Assembly (NCBI GenBank): GCA_013398275.1 | Contig: VZSE01004113.1 | Span: forward strand, 251,254-315,253 | Direction of reading: 5' to 3' | Source: Promerops cafer | Lineage: Eukaryota; Chordata; Aves; Passeriformes; Nectariniidae | DNA length: 64,000 nt | Shown: positions 46,005-58,520 of the stretch, piece by piece | How positions within the stretch are numbered: the stretch's first letter is position 1 | Layout: the number at the start of each line of letters is the position of its first letter | Notes under the pieces: generated by a model | The model's input: only the letters and a program-made list of their open reading frames with translations | Database searches by the model: none | What the model was told of the DNA's origin: nothing | Program-made: the position numbers and the translations under genes

Positions 46005-48100
46005 TCCTTTCTCTCCTCAAACCAGCTTCTTAAATGAAAACTCAAAGAACTAATACAATGAGTCCAGAACAGAAAATCTGTGGACATTTCATCTATACTG
46101 TCAAACCACACTGCCACAAAAAAAACCTACTCAGTGAAGCAGACGGTTCCATCTCAGTGAAACTCAGCTGATTATAGGCTTGAATAAACCCTGTAAGAAC
46201 AGAGTTGTATGACAAGCAGAGGGTAGGCCAGGCAGAGGCTACCTTGACCTTCACTAACCAAAATCCAATAGGCAATTATCCATCCTTTTCTGCTCATCCG
46301 ATGCAATCACTTAGGGAAGAGATGGGACAAGCACTGATGAGATATCTCTTACAAAATTTGACCATCAAACTCCAGGAGATCACCTACAGAAGAGGGAGGA
46401 AAATGACTCCAAATTGAGACTGAAACAATGTGTTTGAAATAGCATTATACCACCAAAAAAAAAAGAACTCATAGCTCTAAAGCCTTCTACTAGCTCCAAG
46501 GTAAGTGATATGCCTGACAGACAAATGAGAGTTGAAAAGATTGCCTGATGTGCAGCAGGCTGAGAAGAAAAAAATCGAAACTGCTGTTTAACAAAAGTCA
46601 GACTGATCCCTGGGTGCTCCTGTGAAAGAAATCAGACCACTTCATCACCGTATTTTCTCCCCTTCCCTTCTATGTGCCAGCTACAAGCTGCACTCAGAAA
46701 AAAATACTTGGCATGAGAAGAGCTTTTAAAAAGCAGTAATTTAAATTCCATACTAGGAGGCTATTTTTTTGTGTTTCACAATGTGAAATTCCATACGTTA
46801 GAGTTTAATGAACCCCAAGGTAACAAATGACTGTGGGAAGGCATCCTTTCTTGGACTTGACTTTGGCTCACATGGACACTAGTGAGCTGCACAGAGCTTC
46901 AGGAGGATCCACAGATAAAAATTTTCCTACCTTACTCCAGGTAAAGATAAAAGCACCAAAAGGTAGCTCCAGTGCTTTCCCTCCTTTCCCAGGAGAGAGG
47001 ATCCAGGCAGGTGCTGCTGGAGCACTGCACTGGGTTTCCCCAGGGAGCCTACTGCACAGCAGGAAGCATTCAGAGTTGTTCATGTGTGTTTCCATACAGC
47101 CCTTTGCATATTCCTTGGTTTGTAAAGATCTGCTTGGAGCAACCCTTTACATCCACTAAGACAACAGAGACATCAATTTTCAACTCTTACTCTTATCCAC
47201 ATCCCTTGAAAGAGAGTGGGAAATTCCATTTGTGTTACATATTCCTGTCCAAACCTGAAAAAGCTGTAGGTTACATTCCACTCAAGTACCACCAGGAATG
47301 CTGCTTCCATATCAAGGTACAGTTTTAGGTTGCCAGGGTGCAAAGTCTGATGCTGGGGGAGCCACTCTCTATGCAGTCAGAAGCAGTACTTGTACTAATA
47401 CTGTCAGTGCTTGTCCAAAGTTTCCCAGAGATTTTTCCAAGTAATTTCCTTTCAATAAGCCTGGCATAAAAAAACCCTGCCAAGCAATTGATCCATGTCC
47501 TGGATGCCCAGGTTTAAGCATGTAGCCAGAACAGGAAATGGATCCTTTCTGCACTTGAACCAGCTCTCAGAAGTGAGGAGCATTCAGGATGTGCAGTCCC
47601 AGACACTTCTGATTTAAGCACTAACTTCACTGCTGTTAATCTGCCATGTGTAGCTCTTGCAATCAGGCTGCACTTGGCTTCCTCAGATAAATACTTCAGC
47701 TCCCAACCATATTGGAAATCCAGCCATTTTCTGTGGCATAGCAGCTCAAGCAAAATTGGCAATTACACTAATGTCCTGTTTATCATACAAACATAGCCCC
47801 TAAGATCTGCAGTTGAGAAAGGAACATTTTGTTCCCCAGGTGGAGATGGCAAGCTTATCACTAGACAATTTACTGCTATTGACAGATACTATATGTATTA
47901 ATCTTCTGCTAAAAACACTGAAATACACACTGACAAAATAAAGGAGAAATCCTGCCAGCTCTTGAAATAGGTATTTCATCCATATTATTTAGACAATAAT
48001 TCAGATCACAGTTGGAGAGTGAACACTAGTTTGCAAATATAAGCATAAATTTCCCTTGTCATTTTATTCATCAAAATGTTTTGTTATTGGAACATTAACA
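46005..48100. other. Non-coding, nothing recognised
   Basis: Mixed sequence. The largest frame (118 codons, 46972-47328 plus) has no known domain. A8 runs followed by CC occur near 46117 and 47467. Confidence 0.45.
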
Positions 48101-48103
48101 GTG

Positions 48104-48127
48104 GGAAAGAAAGAAAGAAAAAAGAAA
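48104..48127 (+). repeat. (GAAA)n microsatellite
   Basis: GGGAAAGAAAGAAAGAAAAAAGAAAC: about five GAAA units with one expanded A run. Short and imperfect. Confidence 0.7.
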
Positions 48128-48129
48128 CA

Positions 48130-49500
48130 ATCATTTAAATAAAATCAGGGAAGAGTGTGTAAAATGGGATTGCCTAAATGCAACATAGGTAGGTTGTCAG
48201 CCTCATTCTGACATATTTTGAGGTTTCTTCCTCAATAGTTCTTTAGTTAGAATGGGATGACCTCATTAAAAGGGTAAACTGGAGATGTGACTTTTTTCTA
48301 GATATGTGAGCAGTGTAACTAAAACCTGCACACACTCTTTTTTTTTTAATAAAGTTTATAAGCTCTCCTATCCCATACATGGATTTTCAAAGAAGAAATC
48401 AGGCACACAGTAAAACACAATGTGATACTTAGCTAAGAGTATTGGCAAAGGATATCTTCAGTGTCTTCATAAGCACTCAGCATCCAGTGAGATCACACGA
48501 AATACAGAAGCCAGAATCCAAAATATTTACCTTCTATAAAACTTGAAAGCAAAACTCTCTCTTGTTTCTCACCATAGGAAATGGCTTTTCCAGATGAAAT
48601 CCTCACTCAAAAAGCAAGCAGCTGATGCAGATGAAGGCAGGTCTCAGTCAGTCAGTTCAAGCTTACCCTTGGGTTAGACTGCTCAGAAGCCACCAGCTTG
48701 TGAAGATCATGAAACAGCCAGATATTCTACCCAAGAAAGTGTTCTATCCTTTACCATCCATCTTGTATTGGTGTCTAACGTGGGCAAAGAGGAAGGATAG
48801 TGTTAGAGGAGGAATAATAAGTTATTCAAAATTACATAAGACAGTCACACATGGAAATAGCAAATATCTCCTCTCCCCACAGGGAAAAATTGGTTGGTTC
48901 TTTTCCCTGTTTTAAAATGCTAGCCTTTCACTAACAGATAACATAGCTGTATCTTTCACAGATTTCTCTTTTGAGGATATCAGTTACTACACATGACCTT
49001 CCCTAGAGTAAAAAAAAAAAAGATAATTTAACTTGCAATAAAAATCTTATAAGTACAAATGAATAAGTTATTCTTTCTCATTCCATGGAGAGAACTGAGA
49101 GGTCTTACAGGCCAGTGATGAGAAACTTGAACTTTGACTTAAAATTCCTCTTTCTTTTTGGCTCATCTGGTTCAAGTTACTTGCCCTCTTTCACTCTGAT
49201 TCCTTTTTTTTTTTTAATTTAGGCAGAAGTAGATTCACCTGCATAGCTACCAGAAAATCTTTTTGAGTTCCTATACACTCTATACACACTCTACACACTC
49301 TCTCTTTCTTTATAAGAAAACCATTACACCTACTGTCCAGACTTTTCATGTAAGTGTTAATAGCATTAGGTGATAGTTGTATGAACAGTTTCTGGGCCCA
49401 CATATCCATTCTCTCTAGGTTTGAGTGAATGCTAAAGTGAGTTTATAATCTTCACAGTGAGATTCAAAAGCCTTTCTACATTGCCTTCAGTTTGATGCAG
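48130..49500. other. Non-coding, nothing recognised
   Basis: AT-rich, with A11 near 49010, T12 near 49205, and a degenerate CTATACACTC/CTACACACTC tandem at about 49268-49306. Confidence 0.45.
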
Positions 49501-49504
49501 AACC

Positions 49505-49577
49505 AAAAAAAAAAAAAAAAAACCAAACCAAAAACAAACAAACAAAAAAACCACAAAAAAACCCCAAGCAAAAAACT
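49505..49577 (+). repeat. A-rich tract with AAAC repeats
   Basis: A pure A run of about 17 is followed by AACC, AAAC and AAAAACC units, ending in ACCCC. Low-complexity sequence of this form recurs at 56157-56195 and 61800-61850 in the same orientation. Confidence 0.85.
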
Positions 49578-49579
49578 GC

Positions 49580-50890
49580 TGGAACTCAAAACTTGCAAAG
49601 GGTAGGAGTCCTCTTCTCACCTTCATCATTTAAGGCTACACAACAGAAGATGCACAATTTTTCATAGTGGAAGAAGCCACACGTGTGTTACCAGATTAGG
49701 TATGTATTCCAGCACTTTGAAAATGCCTGGAAAACTTTATGCCTATGCAGAATGTTGACTAGTAAATGTACATCTTTAGGCAATGTAGACATCAGTAAGG
49801 AGAGCAGGACTCTCATCACAGCAGCCACGTGTGAATGTAATGGTACAGAGAACAGAACAGAATTCACAAATCATATTGAATTGCTTCTCATGTTTACAGC
49901 CCTGGGCACCAAGCTAGAACTGAAAGCAATTGTTAGCAAGCTGTTTGACTTTGGAGGACTTGAGAAAGCCTCAAATTCTAATGCACAAGGATAAGGAACA
50001 AGCATTAGCTTTAGCAAGTAATGTTGTGTGCCAAATGCAGAGTGCACGGACCTAAACCTTTAAGGTAACGTATATCTGAAAATAAATCAACATCATTCCA
50101 ATTTACACCACGGTTATTAGGAATTCTCTCACTATCAGCCAGGTAAGTAAGAATCCTTTCAAGAACAAGGGAAGCCATACACTTCCTTGAGCATAATTTG
50201 CTCCGAGCATTGCAAATGCAAAGCATCAAAGGTGGACAAAGAACAAGCTTGGAGGGAAAAGATGCAAATAAATTCTATCCATCAGTCTGGAGATACCAGA
50301 TTATCTGGAGCAGAGAACAGTTGTGTTCTACATAGCAATTCCTTAAAATCAACACAGAATAGACTCCTACCTGGATATGGCTCAAAGTCATCGTTTCAAA
50401 TAGCAGAGGGTAAATGAGATTGAGAAAGTTGCTTGCAGTCAATACAGTTTTCTTCCATTAAAATCACAGTAGATTCAGATTCCTATGGAAATGTGGTAAT
50501 TGGCACAGCATGGAGAACTGCAGCTTCAAATACCACTGAATAAAACATACTCCACTATTTTGGCTTGCCTCTTTTCTTACTTCCAAATGCACCTCTCACA
50601 AAGCAAGCTTTGGTCACCACACTGTGCAGTAATAGTCAAGGGAACAGGAGCTCCCACTGATTAAATACTGCTGGAGAAACATGACCAGAATGGGGAAAGG
50701 GGACTCAAAAGCAAGGCGTGGAGAAAGCAGAAGCAATTTCAAGTGTACCAGCAACAGAGTGCTGTTTTAGCATAGCCTCAGTGGCACAGCTGAATCACCA
50801 ACAGCACCAAGCTCAGGTTACTCAGGTTACTGCCCACAGAATGTGGATCTTCCCCAGCCAAAGGGGGTGTGCATCCTGGTTATAGTGTGC
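49580..50890. other. Non-coding, nothing recognised
   Basis: Open frames up to 103 codons (49683-49994 plus) without known domains. A 9-bp tandem (CTCAGGTTA twice) near 50812. Confidence 0.45.
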
Positions 50891-50891
50891 T

Positions 50892-50912
50892 GGGAGGGGG
50901 TGGGAGAAGGGG
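50892..50912 (+). other. Putative G-quadruplex motif
   Basis: Four G tracts (3, 5, 3 and 4 G) separated by loops of 1, 1 and 4 bases fit the canonical G3+N1-7 rule. It stands alone in AT-rich sequence. Formation in cells is not shown. Confidence 0.7.
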
Positions 50913-50914
50913 TG

Positions 50915-53900
50915 CTGCCTTCTCATGTGTAGCAATAAGACTGAACACAAGGACACAACACCTTTCTCATGACTCTGCTAGTTAAAATTACTTCCACATC
51001 AGTACCCCACATAACCAAATTCTCCTATTTTGGCTTGATCTAGCAGGCTGAGATTCAGAAATCTGTTGGTGGAATACCTCCTTGAGGGTGGCTGAGGCCT
51101 TGGTGTGGAGCTCTCCTCATAATCTGTGGCATTCAAAGTATTAGAAGATAATGTAGCATATATTCTTCCCATCCATTACTGGACAGAAAAGTGTACAGAT
51201 GCAGAGTTAGGAGCCTCTAGGTAGTAGGGATGTGGATCTCAGGGTGAAGAGGTGGACCACATGTTTCCAAAGAAGTAAAAATCTTTCACACCACCAGCCT
51301 ATAATTAATGATCTCTTCTAACTTAATACAAAGCTCACTCATCCATGCTTTTCCCCTCTTAGATAAGTTAAAATTTGAAAAAATGATGTATTTGTAATTG
51401 TGAAATATTTATACAGGAAGATTTATGTCCTTCATTAATAGGAAGATATTATAGGACACACTAGGAACAGGTTATTTTTAAGAAACATGAAGACAAAACG
51501 ACACTTTTAGGACCTGACTTAATTAATTAAAACTCCTGCAGGAGTTTTATAAAGCAGTGCACCTCCAATATTTGATATCAAAATCAGGGAATCCCACCTA
51601 TTATACGCCATACTAGAAATACAGTCCATTGGAAGCACAAGAGCAATGGTTTCATCCTGCTTGAAATGAAATAACTTTGCAAGCAAAGTTCTAGAAAGCT
51701 GACAAATTAAATACTCTCAGAGCAGCTGTAATTTTGAGTTACTATTAGTCCTGGTTTAATCCCAGTGAAATGAGGCACTGGCACAACAGCCAATCATGAC
51801 AGAAAGTCTCACAAAGTAAACATTGTTCAGAGACCTCCTCAAATGCCTTTTCCCTGAGTTAAAATGTTGTGCTCCCCCAGTCAAACAGGGTTAATAAAAT
51901 AAAGAGCACATAACATACCTGTAACACTGCTCAGAGCTCCCTGTGGAGGCAAGCCCAGCTGGAGGGGATAACTCCAAACACTCTCCCAAAATGTAAAGAT
52001 CACCACACCTGCCAGGAGAGCACTTGTCTTTGTTGAGTGGTATTGTGTTCCGAGTGAACACACAGTCCCAGCCATTGTCCACAGCTGTGAACATCTCCAT
52101 GACTAACAGCAGAAACAGAGCCCATCAAAGGGCACACTGGCAGAAAGCCTGCCAGCCTTCAGGCCAGCTTGTGACCACTGATGCCACCATTCAGTGACAG
52201 TGAGCAGTGGCTGCTGTCTAGAAGTTATGCTGGAGAGAAGACATGTACTGATGCATTTGAACCAAACGTGATGAAAGCAGAGCACTTCAAACCTTATCTC
52301 CAGTTCAGAAGCTGGAGATTCAGTCTGAGGTGGGTGTGGAACAGTCTCCTTTTCACAAGAGTTACAGCTGGCCCCAAGTCAACCAAGCTCTCCAGGGTTT
52401 CTGTTAAAGAGATAATGATTGAATTCATTTGACATTTGGAGCAAACTCTTGTCAGAGCTCAGGCACCATGCAAACTTTCCCCTCTTCCCTGGCCAAGGTT
52501 TTCATTGCTTCTGTTCTCAGGTTTAGACTCTCACCCATCAGTATCTGCTCCACTGCATGTCCCATAAAGCAGTCTTGGAGGTTAAAAGGACATTTTACTA
52601 AAAATCTGAGACTAGTTCTCAGATCTCATGGTTGAAAGCATGGCCTTAAAGCCCAGCTGTGTACAACAGTAAGGACAGCCAAGGAACAGAAGACCTGAAA
52701 TCCTGAGTGCATTTAGGGCCTGCCTAACCTAATATTCCAAGAATGCTCAGGACCAGGCACTCCATATGATCTGCTTCACAAACATAACTCTTAACATGGG
52801 TTGCATCTGTCAAATAATGCGACGTTAGAAAATGATACTCTGTACTTAATTAATTACCAGTAGTAATCACTTAGCAAGAATGGAATTCTTTTCCCTCTAA
52901 CATATGGTTTTAGATAAGAGAATTACTGCTTCCACAATCATTAGAAAAGTAGACTTCATTATCTGGAGTATAGAATTGGAGGGCTTACTTTAATGTAAGC
53001 CATATGCTGGGATGCCAAGTCATCACATGGATACTGTGTTTGGGAAATTCTTGTCACAGTTACCCTACATTTACCCTCTAGCGAGGGTAAACTGTTGAAC
53101 TTCTCATTTATGTGGGCTTTTTTTGTTTCCCATTTTCTAAGCACACTTAAAACTTTCTGACATTTACGTACATGTCTTACTTGAAACAAACTCACAATCC
53201 TTCCAAAAGGACCCAGTACTTAAAAGAAAATTAAAAAGCACTTCCATTTACCACAGAACACTTAGATTCAATTGCAGCATCTGTTTTTTAAACAGAGTTC
53301 CTGATTTTTAACTGAGTTTGCCAGCTGGGCTAAATCAAGCCACAGGAGTCAGCTACACCCTCATTTTCAGAGGACATCTCAAGTGACCCTCCATGTCAAA
53401 AATTAAGTGTGTGTGTAAGTTAAAAGGAAAAATTATTCAAGTAACAAATGCCACATGGTGTAAGCTTTTCATTTCCAGACTTACAACCAGACAGTGTCCC
53501 CAGGCCACCACAGCGAGGAAGCTGCAAGGCAGCAGGAGCCCCACAGGGAACTCAAATTGCCAAGGGAATGCCAGGGACCTTATGCTAGAGCAGCAGCCTT
53601 GCAGAGGAGTTCAGGTGTGCTCTGACACCCTCGAGCTTTGGGTACTGTTGAAAGCTCCCTTAAGGAGCACTGAGAGCCTGGAGTTTCCTCCCTACTCTGC
53701 TATTCAGTCCCCCTCACAGAGCTCCATTCACCACATGGAGTGGCACCCCTCATCTCACACAGGGCTCAATCATTTCTTATTTCAAGCTCTGGAGGAAAAC
53801 TCAGAGTCATTTTATGCTTAAGCAAACAGGGGCAAGGCTGGAGGTCATGAACGTGTCCATTTCCCCAGACAAAATGGATGACAGCTCAGGATTCCTCAAT

Positions 53901-54350
53901 TTATTTTTAGGATAGGGACAATTGATTTAACGTAGTGGCAAGCACCATTGGCAAAATAATTCCTAAAAATCCAGTTACGGATGCCTTGACTAAGACATCT
54001 GTGTAACTCTATCTTATAAACTAAGCCTCACTCTCCCTTAACACTGGGTCCAGGCTGCAACCTGCTGCCTGTACTGTTCAGATCAGAGAGATTCCTTGGA
54101 GTCAGGTGTGCTGGCACGGAGCAGGATGCCTCTGTCACCGCCAAGCAAAGCTCCTCTCCAGAGTGTCACTGCAAACCCCAGCACACAGTCTGGAGCTTCC
54201 CAAGTGAGCCCTGAGGGACACAGCCAGAGAACTGGGCCCCCTGAGCTCACATCTCTCAAGCTCTCCAGGCTCAGCTGCTGAGCTCACTCTGGGCTGTAAC
54301 TCGTTCAGAACCAGCTGTGGATCTCTGGCACTCCCCTGTGCCACATCTGC
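50915..54350. other. Non-coding; one long palindrome
   Basis: Mostly AT-rich sequence without mobile elements. It holds the palindrome at 51528-51549. The phrase TCCTGGTTTAATCCCAG near 51749 recalls some avian LTR starts, but no LTR end follows. A 142-codon frame at 53393-53821 (plus) is unrecognised. Confidence 0.4.
51528..51549. repeat. Perfect 22-bp palindrome
   Basis: TAAAACTCCTG is followed without spacer by its exact complement CAGGAGTTTTA. It is preceded directly by TTAATTAATTAA (51519-51530), itself palindromic. Function unknown; it could be a dimeric factor site or a cruciform-prone spot. Confidence 0.9.
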
Positions 54351-54354
54351 TCAG

Positions 54355-54410
54355 GCAGCTGGAGTAGATGGCCACTGTAGGTCCCTTCCAACTGAAACTT
54401 TCTATTCTAC
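54355..54410 (+). mobile_element. CR1 LINE 3' tail
   Basis: GTAGATGGCCACTGTAGGTCCCTTCCAACTGAAACTTTCTATTCTA, in pieces across 54364-54409, matches the terminal part of an avian CR1 subfamily (GGTCCCTTCCAACT-AAAC then ATTCTA repeats). Only about 50 bp are preserved, and the 5' limit is uncertain. Confidence 0.8.
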
Positions 54411-54419
54411 ATCCACCAG

Positions 54420-54750
54420 CCTTTGCTGAGGTTGTACTCAAACCCTGCAGCTTATTCAGCTTCTCTGGTTGAGCTTGAAAATCAAGGTGCTTGGAAAGGA
54501 AAGAATAATTCTGTTGCACTTGTACCTTTGACAAAAGAGCATTTTGTTTCCAACCTAACTCAAAGTAGACTGACAGGGGAGTGAAACGGTGACATTGCAC
54601 AGATCCTGATGGCTACATCCATCCAGACCACCTGACAGTTCTATGAAGTAATTAGTTTGATTTGCATAATACCTGCTCTGCAATAAATCCTTGGACATTT
54701 ACCAGCTCACTGACTTTCTTCTGTCCCTCTAATGCTGCAGCCTTGTGGAG
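54420..54750. other. Non-coding, nothing recognised
   Basis: Spacer between the CR1 tail and the pentanucleotide repeat. No motif seen. Confidence 0.45.
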
Positions 54751-54753
54751 TTC

Positions 54754-54783
54754 GGAGAGGAGAGGAGAGGAGAGGAGAGGAGA
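54754..54783 (+). repeat. (GGAGA)6 microsatellite
   Basis: Six perfect copies of the pentamer GGAGA with no interruption. A pure purine strand of this kind can form triplex (H-DNA) and is likely polymorphic. Confidence 0.95.
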
Positions 54784-54784
54784 C

Positions 54785-56150
54785 TCTTGCCTCAGGCTTT
54801 TTCATCACCTCATTCCACAGACACGCTTTGAAGACTTCTTTTGGAAGCCTTGCTCACCTTTAGGTGGCCAAAGGATTCACCCTAAAACACACATTATATC
54901 TATCATGGCCAGATCTAATCCAGACAAGTGCTGAGTACTGAGCAGCAGCACATTCAGAGCAGAAAAGAGGATGCTTTCAGCAAATGGACTGAACCCTTGC
55001 CCTTCAGCCAACCATGCACAAACATATTAGTGTTTCTAAATGGACAACGTTGAGTCAGCTGGCATATCTGGCACAGTTGCCAAAAAAACTCCTGCTGGCT
55101 GTCTTTTGAAATGGTGAGCTCTAGATTTATTTTGGTAGGAAGGACAATTTGCCTTCCTCAGTTCAGCAGGTAGGAAGCAACAACATCAACTTTCCAAACA
55201 ATGTTCAAAGTGGAAATTTAACAGTCAACATGCTTCTGCTTCCTCAGGCTGTATCTCTAGACTTTGAAGTGGTGATTACTTTTGCAAAACCTCATTTTAT
55301 AGGCTTGCCAACAGATCTCCACATAGATTGCAAATTAACTAGCAGAGAAAGCTGTGACTGGGGTCCTCGTTAGCACACAGTCATTTCCAGTGCTTCTCTC
55401 CATCTTCCTAGATCATTACTTGAGCTCTGAACTAGATCCAGCATCATAATTAAACTACCTCTTTTAACTTGAGACCCTATAAAATTGCAGGCTAGTTTAT
55501 TCTGCAATCTGTTTGTGCTTTGTGTTCTGACTGAAGCACAGGTTTGCTTCTTCTAAGACTTTGTTATTTGAATTTTATTTTTACAACCCAAACAAAGCAG
55601 TGAAGAGTGTTTGATTTAATTTTTCCTGGACTGAGCTTAGCTTTAGGCCTTCTTTGATTTTCAGTTTCAAATATAGCAAGACTGTCCTTCGGGATTTGCA
55701 GACCCAACCTGACAGATATTTCCTTGAGGAAGAGGAGGGAAGAGAAAGATGAAGTGCAAATACCAAATTCAGCATCTTTCTCTATGTAGGGAACCTTGAT
55801 CTAGCATTTTCTAGTAAAGGAGCACTCAAGGTTTTGACTTTTTAATCAGTCTGGAACCAAACCTCAAATTATGTCATTGGGGTGAAAAAGAACAATCAAA
55901 AAAGAGTAAGTATTTTATCAAAGCCACATTTTCAGCAGCTGAACTGGAACTTGCCATCCTCCCACAGTGCCACAAACTCCTCTAACTGCTTTCAAGTTCT
56001 GATCAGCAAAACCCAAAACAAGATTCAAATACCTGCCAAGGCATTGCTGAGTCTGGGGCAGCAGTTCCAAAGGTCCCACACAAGCTTGTATGTGCCTTTA
56101 GATTTCACATGAAATTCCTCACTCTTGACAACCCACAAGGTAGCAACATT
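54785..56150. other. Non-coding, nothing recognised
   Basis: AT-rich sequence with frames below 77 codons. No repeats. Confidence 0.45.
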
Positions 56151-56156
56151 TACCCT

Positions 56157-56195
56157 AAAAAACAAACAAAACAAAACAAACAAACAAAAAAATCC
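56157..56195 (+). repeat. (AAAC)n microsatellite
   Basis: Imperfect AAAC/AAAAC units over about 38 bp, ending in an A7 run and ATCCC. Confidence 0.85.
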
Positions 56196-56519
56196 CAACC
56201 CTAAACCAAGGAAAATGCTGGGCTTTGATTAATATTGAAATGATGCTTCCAGTGAGTCAGTGAAAATCTCTAACTTATGAATCTAGTTAGGTGTAAACAT
56301 GGTGAGGAGTTAGAAGCTAAAAAGAGAAGGTTTTTAGAAAAAGCAAGTTTGGCCACATGCAGAGAAATGGTTTTGGACACTTCTGCTGGGGCAAACAAAG
56401 GCTTGGCTTCTGCATCGACTCATTGTTGCTGCTTCCCATACTGGAGGTGGCAGATGGAAATTGAGCCAGGCATTAAAATGCTACCTAAGTCAGGATTTTG
56501 TGCTTTCATGCAGTGTCTC

Positions 56520-56930
56520 AATTAATCAAAGTTTTGCTATAAAATTCGAGCAGCGATGCTCAAAGCCAAGTCATAAAATACAAGCTGATTAATTTCCCTC
56601 TAATTTGTATGATAATTAAAATTCCAACTTTTAATTCTGTTAATTGTCCTCCCACAAGGAGGTTGATTGGGCTTTGCTAATACATGCTGTGAAAATGCAT
56701 TTCCCACAGGTCTCTCTTTGTTTCCTTTAAAATGCAATGCTTTTACATAATTATCCTTTAACTTCCATAGTTAAATGCAAGCTTATCTCTGGCCTGTTTT
56801 GACACAAGTCCCCATGTAACTTAAGCTGTGTCCATAAATCACATGCTCAAAGTCATTAGGTGTTTCATCAAAACATTGTGCCAGTGTGTGCTTCTCTGTG
56901 ACTTTTAATGAGCAATTAAACTTGCAAAAG
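56520..56930. promoter_or_regulatory. Candidate conserved non-coding element
   Basis: Repeat-free AT-rich block with CAATTAATCAAAG, GCTGATTAATTTCC, TGATAATTAAAATT and TTTTAATGAGCAATTAAAC. A CpG-containing TTCGAGCAGCGATGC lies at about 56548. Motif density suggests a homeobox-responsive element. Conservation is not visible. Confidence 0.32.
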
Positions 56931-58095
56931 ACAGAGGGGGGAAAAAATCTAGAGTAAAAAAACATACACACATTCTCTCCTGGAAGTCAAATATCTCTGA
57001 GCTGGAAACAAAATATGTGATACAGCAGACATCCTGCTTTCCTCTCACCTTCTGCTTTCCAGAATTCCAACAAACTGCATGTAAGGGCTGAGCAGAGCTG
57101 GCACCTGCACACCTGGAAAAGAAAGCTTAACTGGTAAAGCTGCAGTCAGCCTCCAGCTTGTGCTTCTCTGGCTGGCTATAAAATAAACTTATCCTCTATC
57201 TGATAGACATGAATGGAAAGTCTTTGCAGCCCCTTCCTTGGGGCACAACAGTTATTTGGGGTACACAGGCAATACCTGCCCTGCTGCCTGCCATGAATGA
57301 ATACATTATGGCCATTGCAAAGAAGTAACAAAAAAAGTCCTCTGTGTATACTTTGCCTCTGGACACATTCAAAGGTTTTGCATACACAAGGACTGAGATG
57401 AGGCTGGTAAATCCATCACCATTTGCACTCAGTCTTGCCTGGTTATCAGTGTCCTTGCAGACTCTTTTTGTTCCTCAGAGTATGAAATGACCAAGTGCTT
57501 TCTGCCCTTTCATGTGCCTTGAACTTCCTTTCTTTACACTCCCCTGGATTGTATTTTTTTCTGTATAAATGGACATCACATCATAAGGACACAACATCAA
57601 AAAACCTCCCAAAGCTGTCTGGATTTCCACTGCTGGGGATAGATGATTACTCTTCTCTTCACAGTGGGGGCACTGCCACGTTCCCACCATTTAACCACTT
57701 TATAAAGCCCCCAAGTTACAACTATTAAATTCCAAACAGCACCAGCAGTGAAGCTGGGGCTCAGGTGATGGATGACAGACATGGAGAAGCAGAGTCTAAG
57801 GCCTCATTCCCCTCAGGAGCAGCAGGTGGCCCAGAGCTCTCCCTTAAACCCCATCAGCACCATACCTGTGAGAGAAAACAAAACACCTTTCAGGCCTGAA
57901 CTCCTCTCTGGGACTTTTTCCATCTCCCAGAGCTATTCCTTTGACAATGCAAAAGCGATTAAATCTTATTTTCCATGGAGATTTAGACTTTCTATGCACT
58001 AATTTACCCTTGTGTGGGTCCCCAGTATCAAACCAAAGCCAAAATGTAAAAGGGGGCAAGGAAGCTCTGGCACAGATCAGCCTCTGACTCAAACC
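56930..58095. other. Non-coding; weak CTCF-like core
   Basis: Nothing recognised apart from AGCAGCAGGTGGCCC near 57819, which fits the CTCF core at most positions but misses three of 15. Frames are below 83 codons. Confidence 0.4.
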
Positions 58096-58099
58096 AGCA

Positions 58100-58520
58100 C
58101 AGGATTATGCTGAGTGTGTTACACTAATCATATAGCTGAGATCTTGGCAGAAAAGACAAGAGAATCAATTGTAATTTCTTCAGCTGTTTTCTCATATATT
58201 CTCAACTTGTTAGCAGACATTATTTTTAAGAGAGCGGTCAATGAATATTTAATGCCGGGACGCACTGCCAATTTTATCTGCCAACTAATAAAGAAGCTGC
58301 TTGGTCATGGGTGTGAGAGAAGAGGTCTATTTTAGCCTCTGTGGCTGGCTGGCTGTAATAAGAAGGATGACAATTTTAAATTGGGAGATTAATGGATAAT
58401 TTGGAATCACTGTCATTCTGACACAGCCAGTGACCTTTTCAAATTGACAGATAGCTCCATTTCACCCCAACCAGCTAGAACAAGAGATTGTTTTAAACAA
58501 TTGGACCTAAATGCCAGGCT
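58100..58520. promoter_or_regulatory. Candidate conserved non-coding element with SOX/FOX palindrome
   Basis: Repeat-free block with retained CpGs in AT-rich context (GAGCGGTCAATG, TGCCGGGACGCAC), homeobox cores (GGGAGATTAATGG), and a 15-bp palindrome ATTGTTT-T-AAACAAT at 58487-58501 combining inverted SOX-like ATTGT and FOX-like AAACA words. Of all blocks here this one looks most like an ultraconserved-type enhancer to me, by texture only. Confidence 0.37.

Noticed and set aside
51746..51765. LTR start (TCCTGGTTTAATCCCAG)
   Set aside because: Short phrase only; no inverted terminus found downstream.
57819..57833. Second CTCF site
   Set aside because: Core AGCAGGTGGC is present, but three of 15 consensus positions fail, including two after the core.
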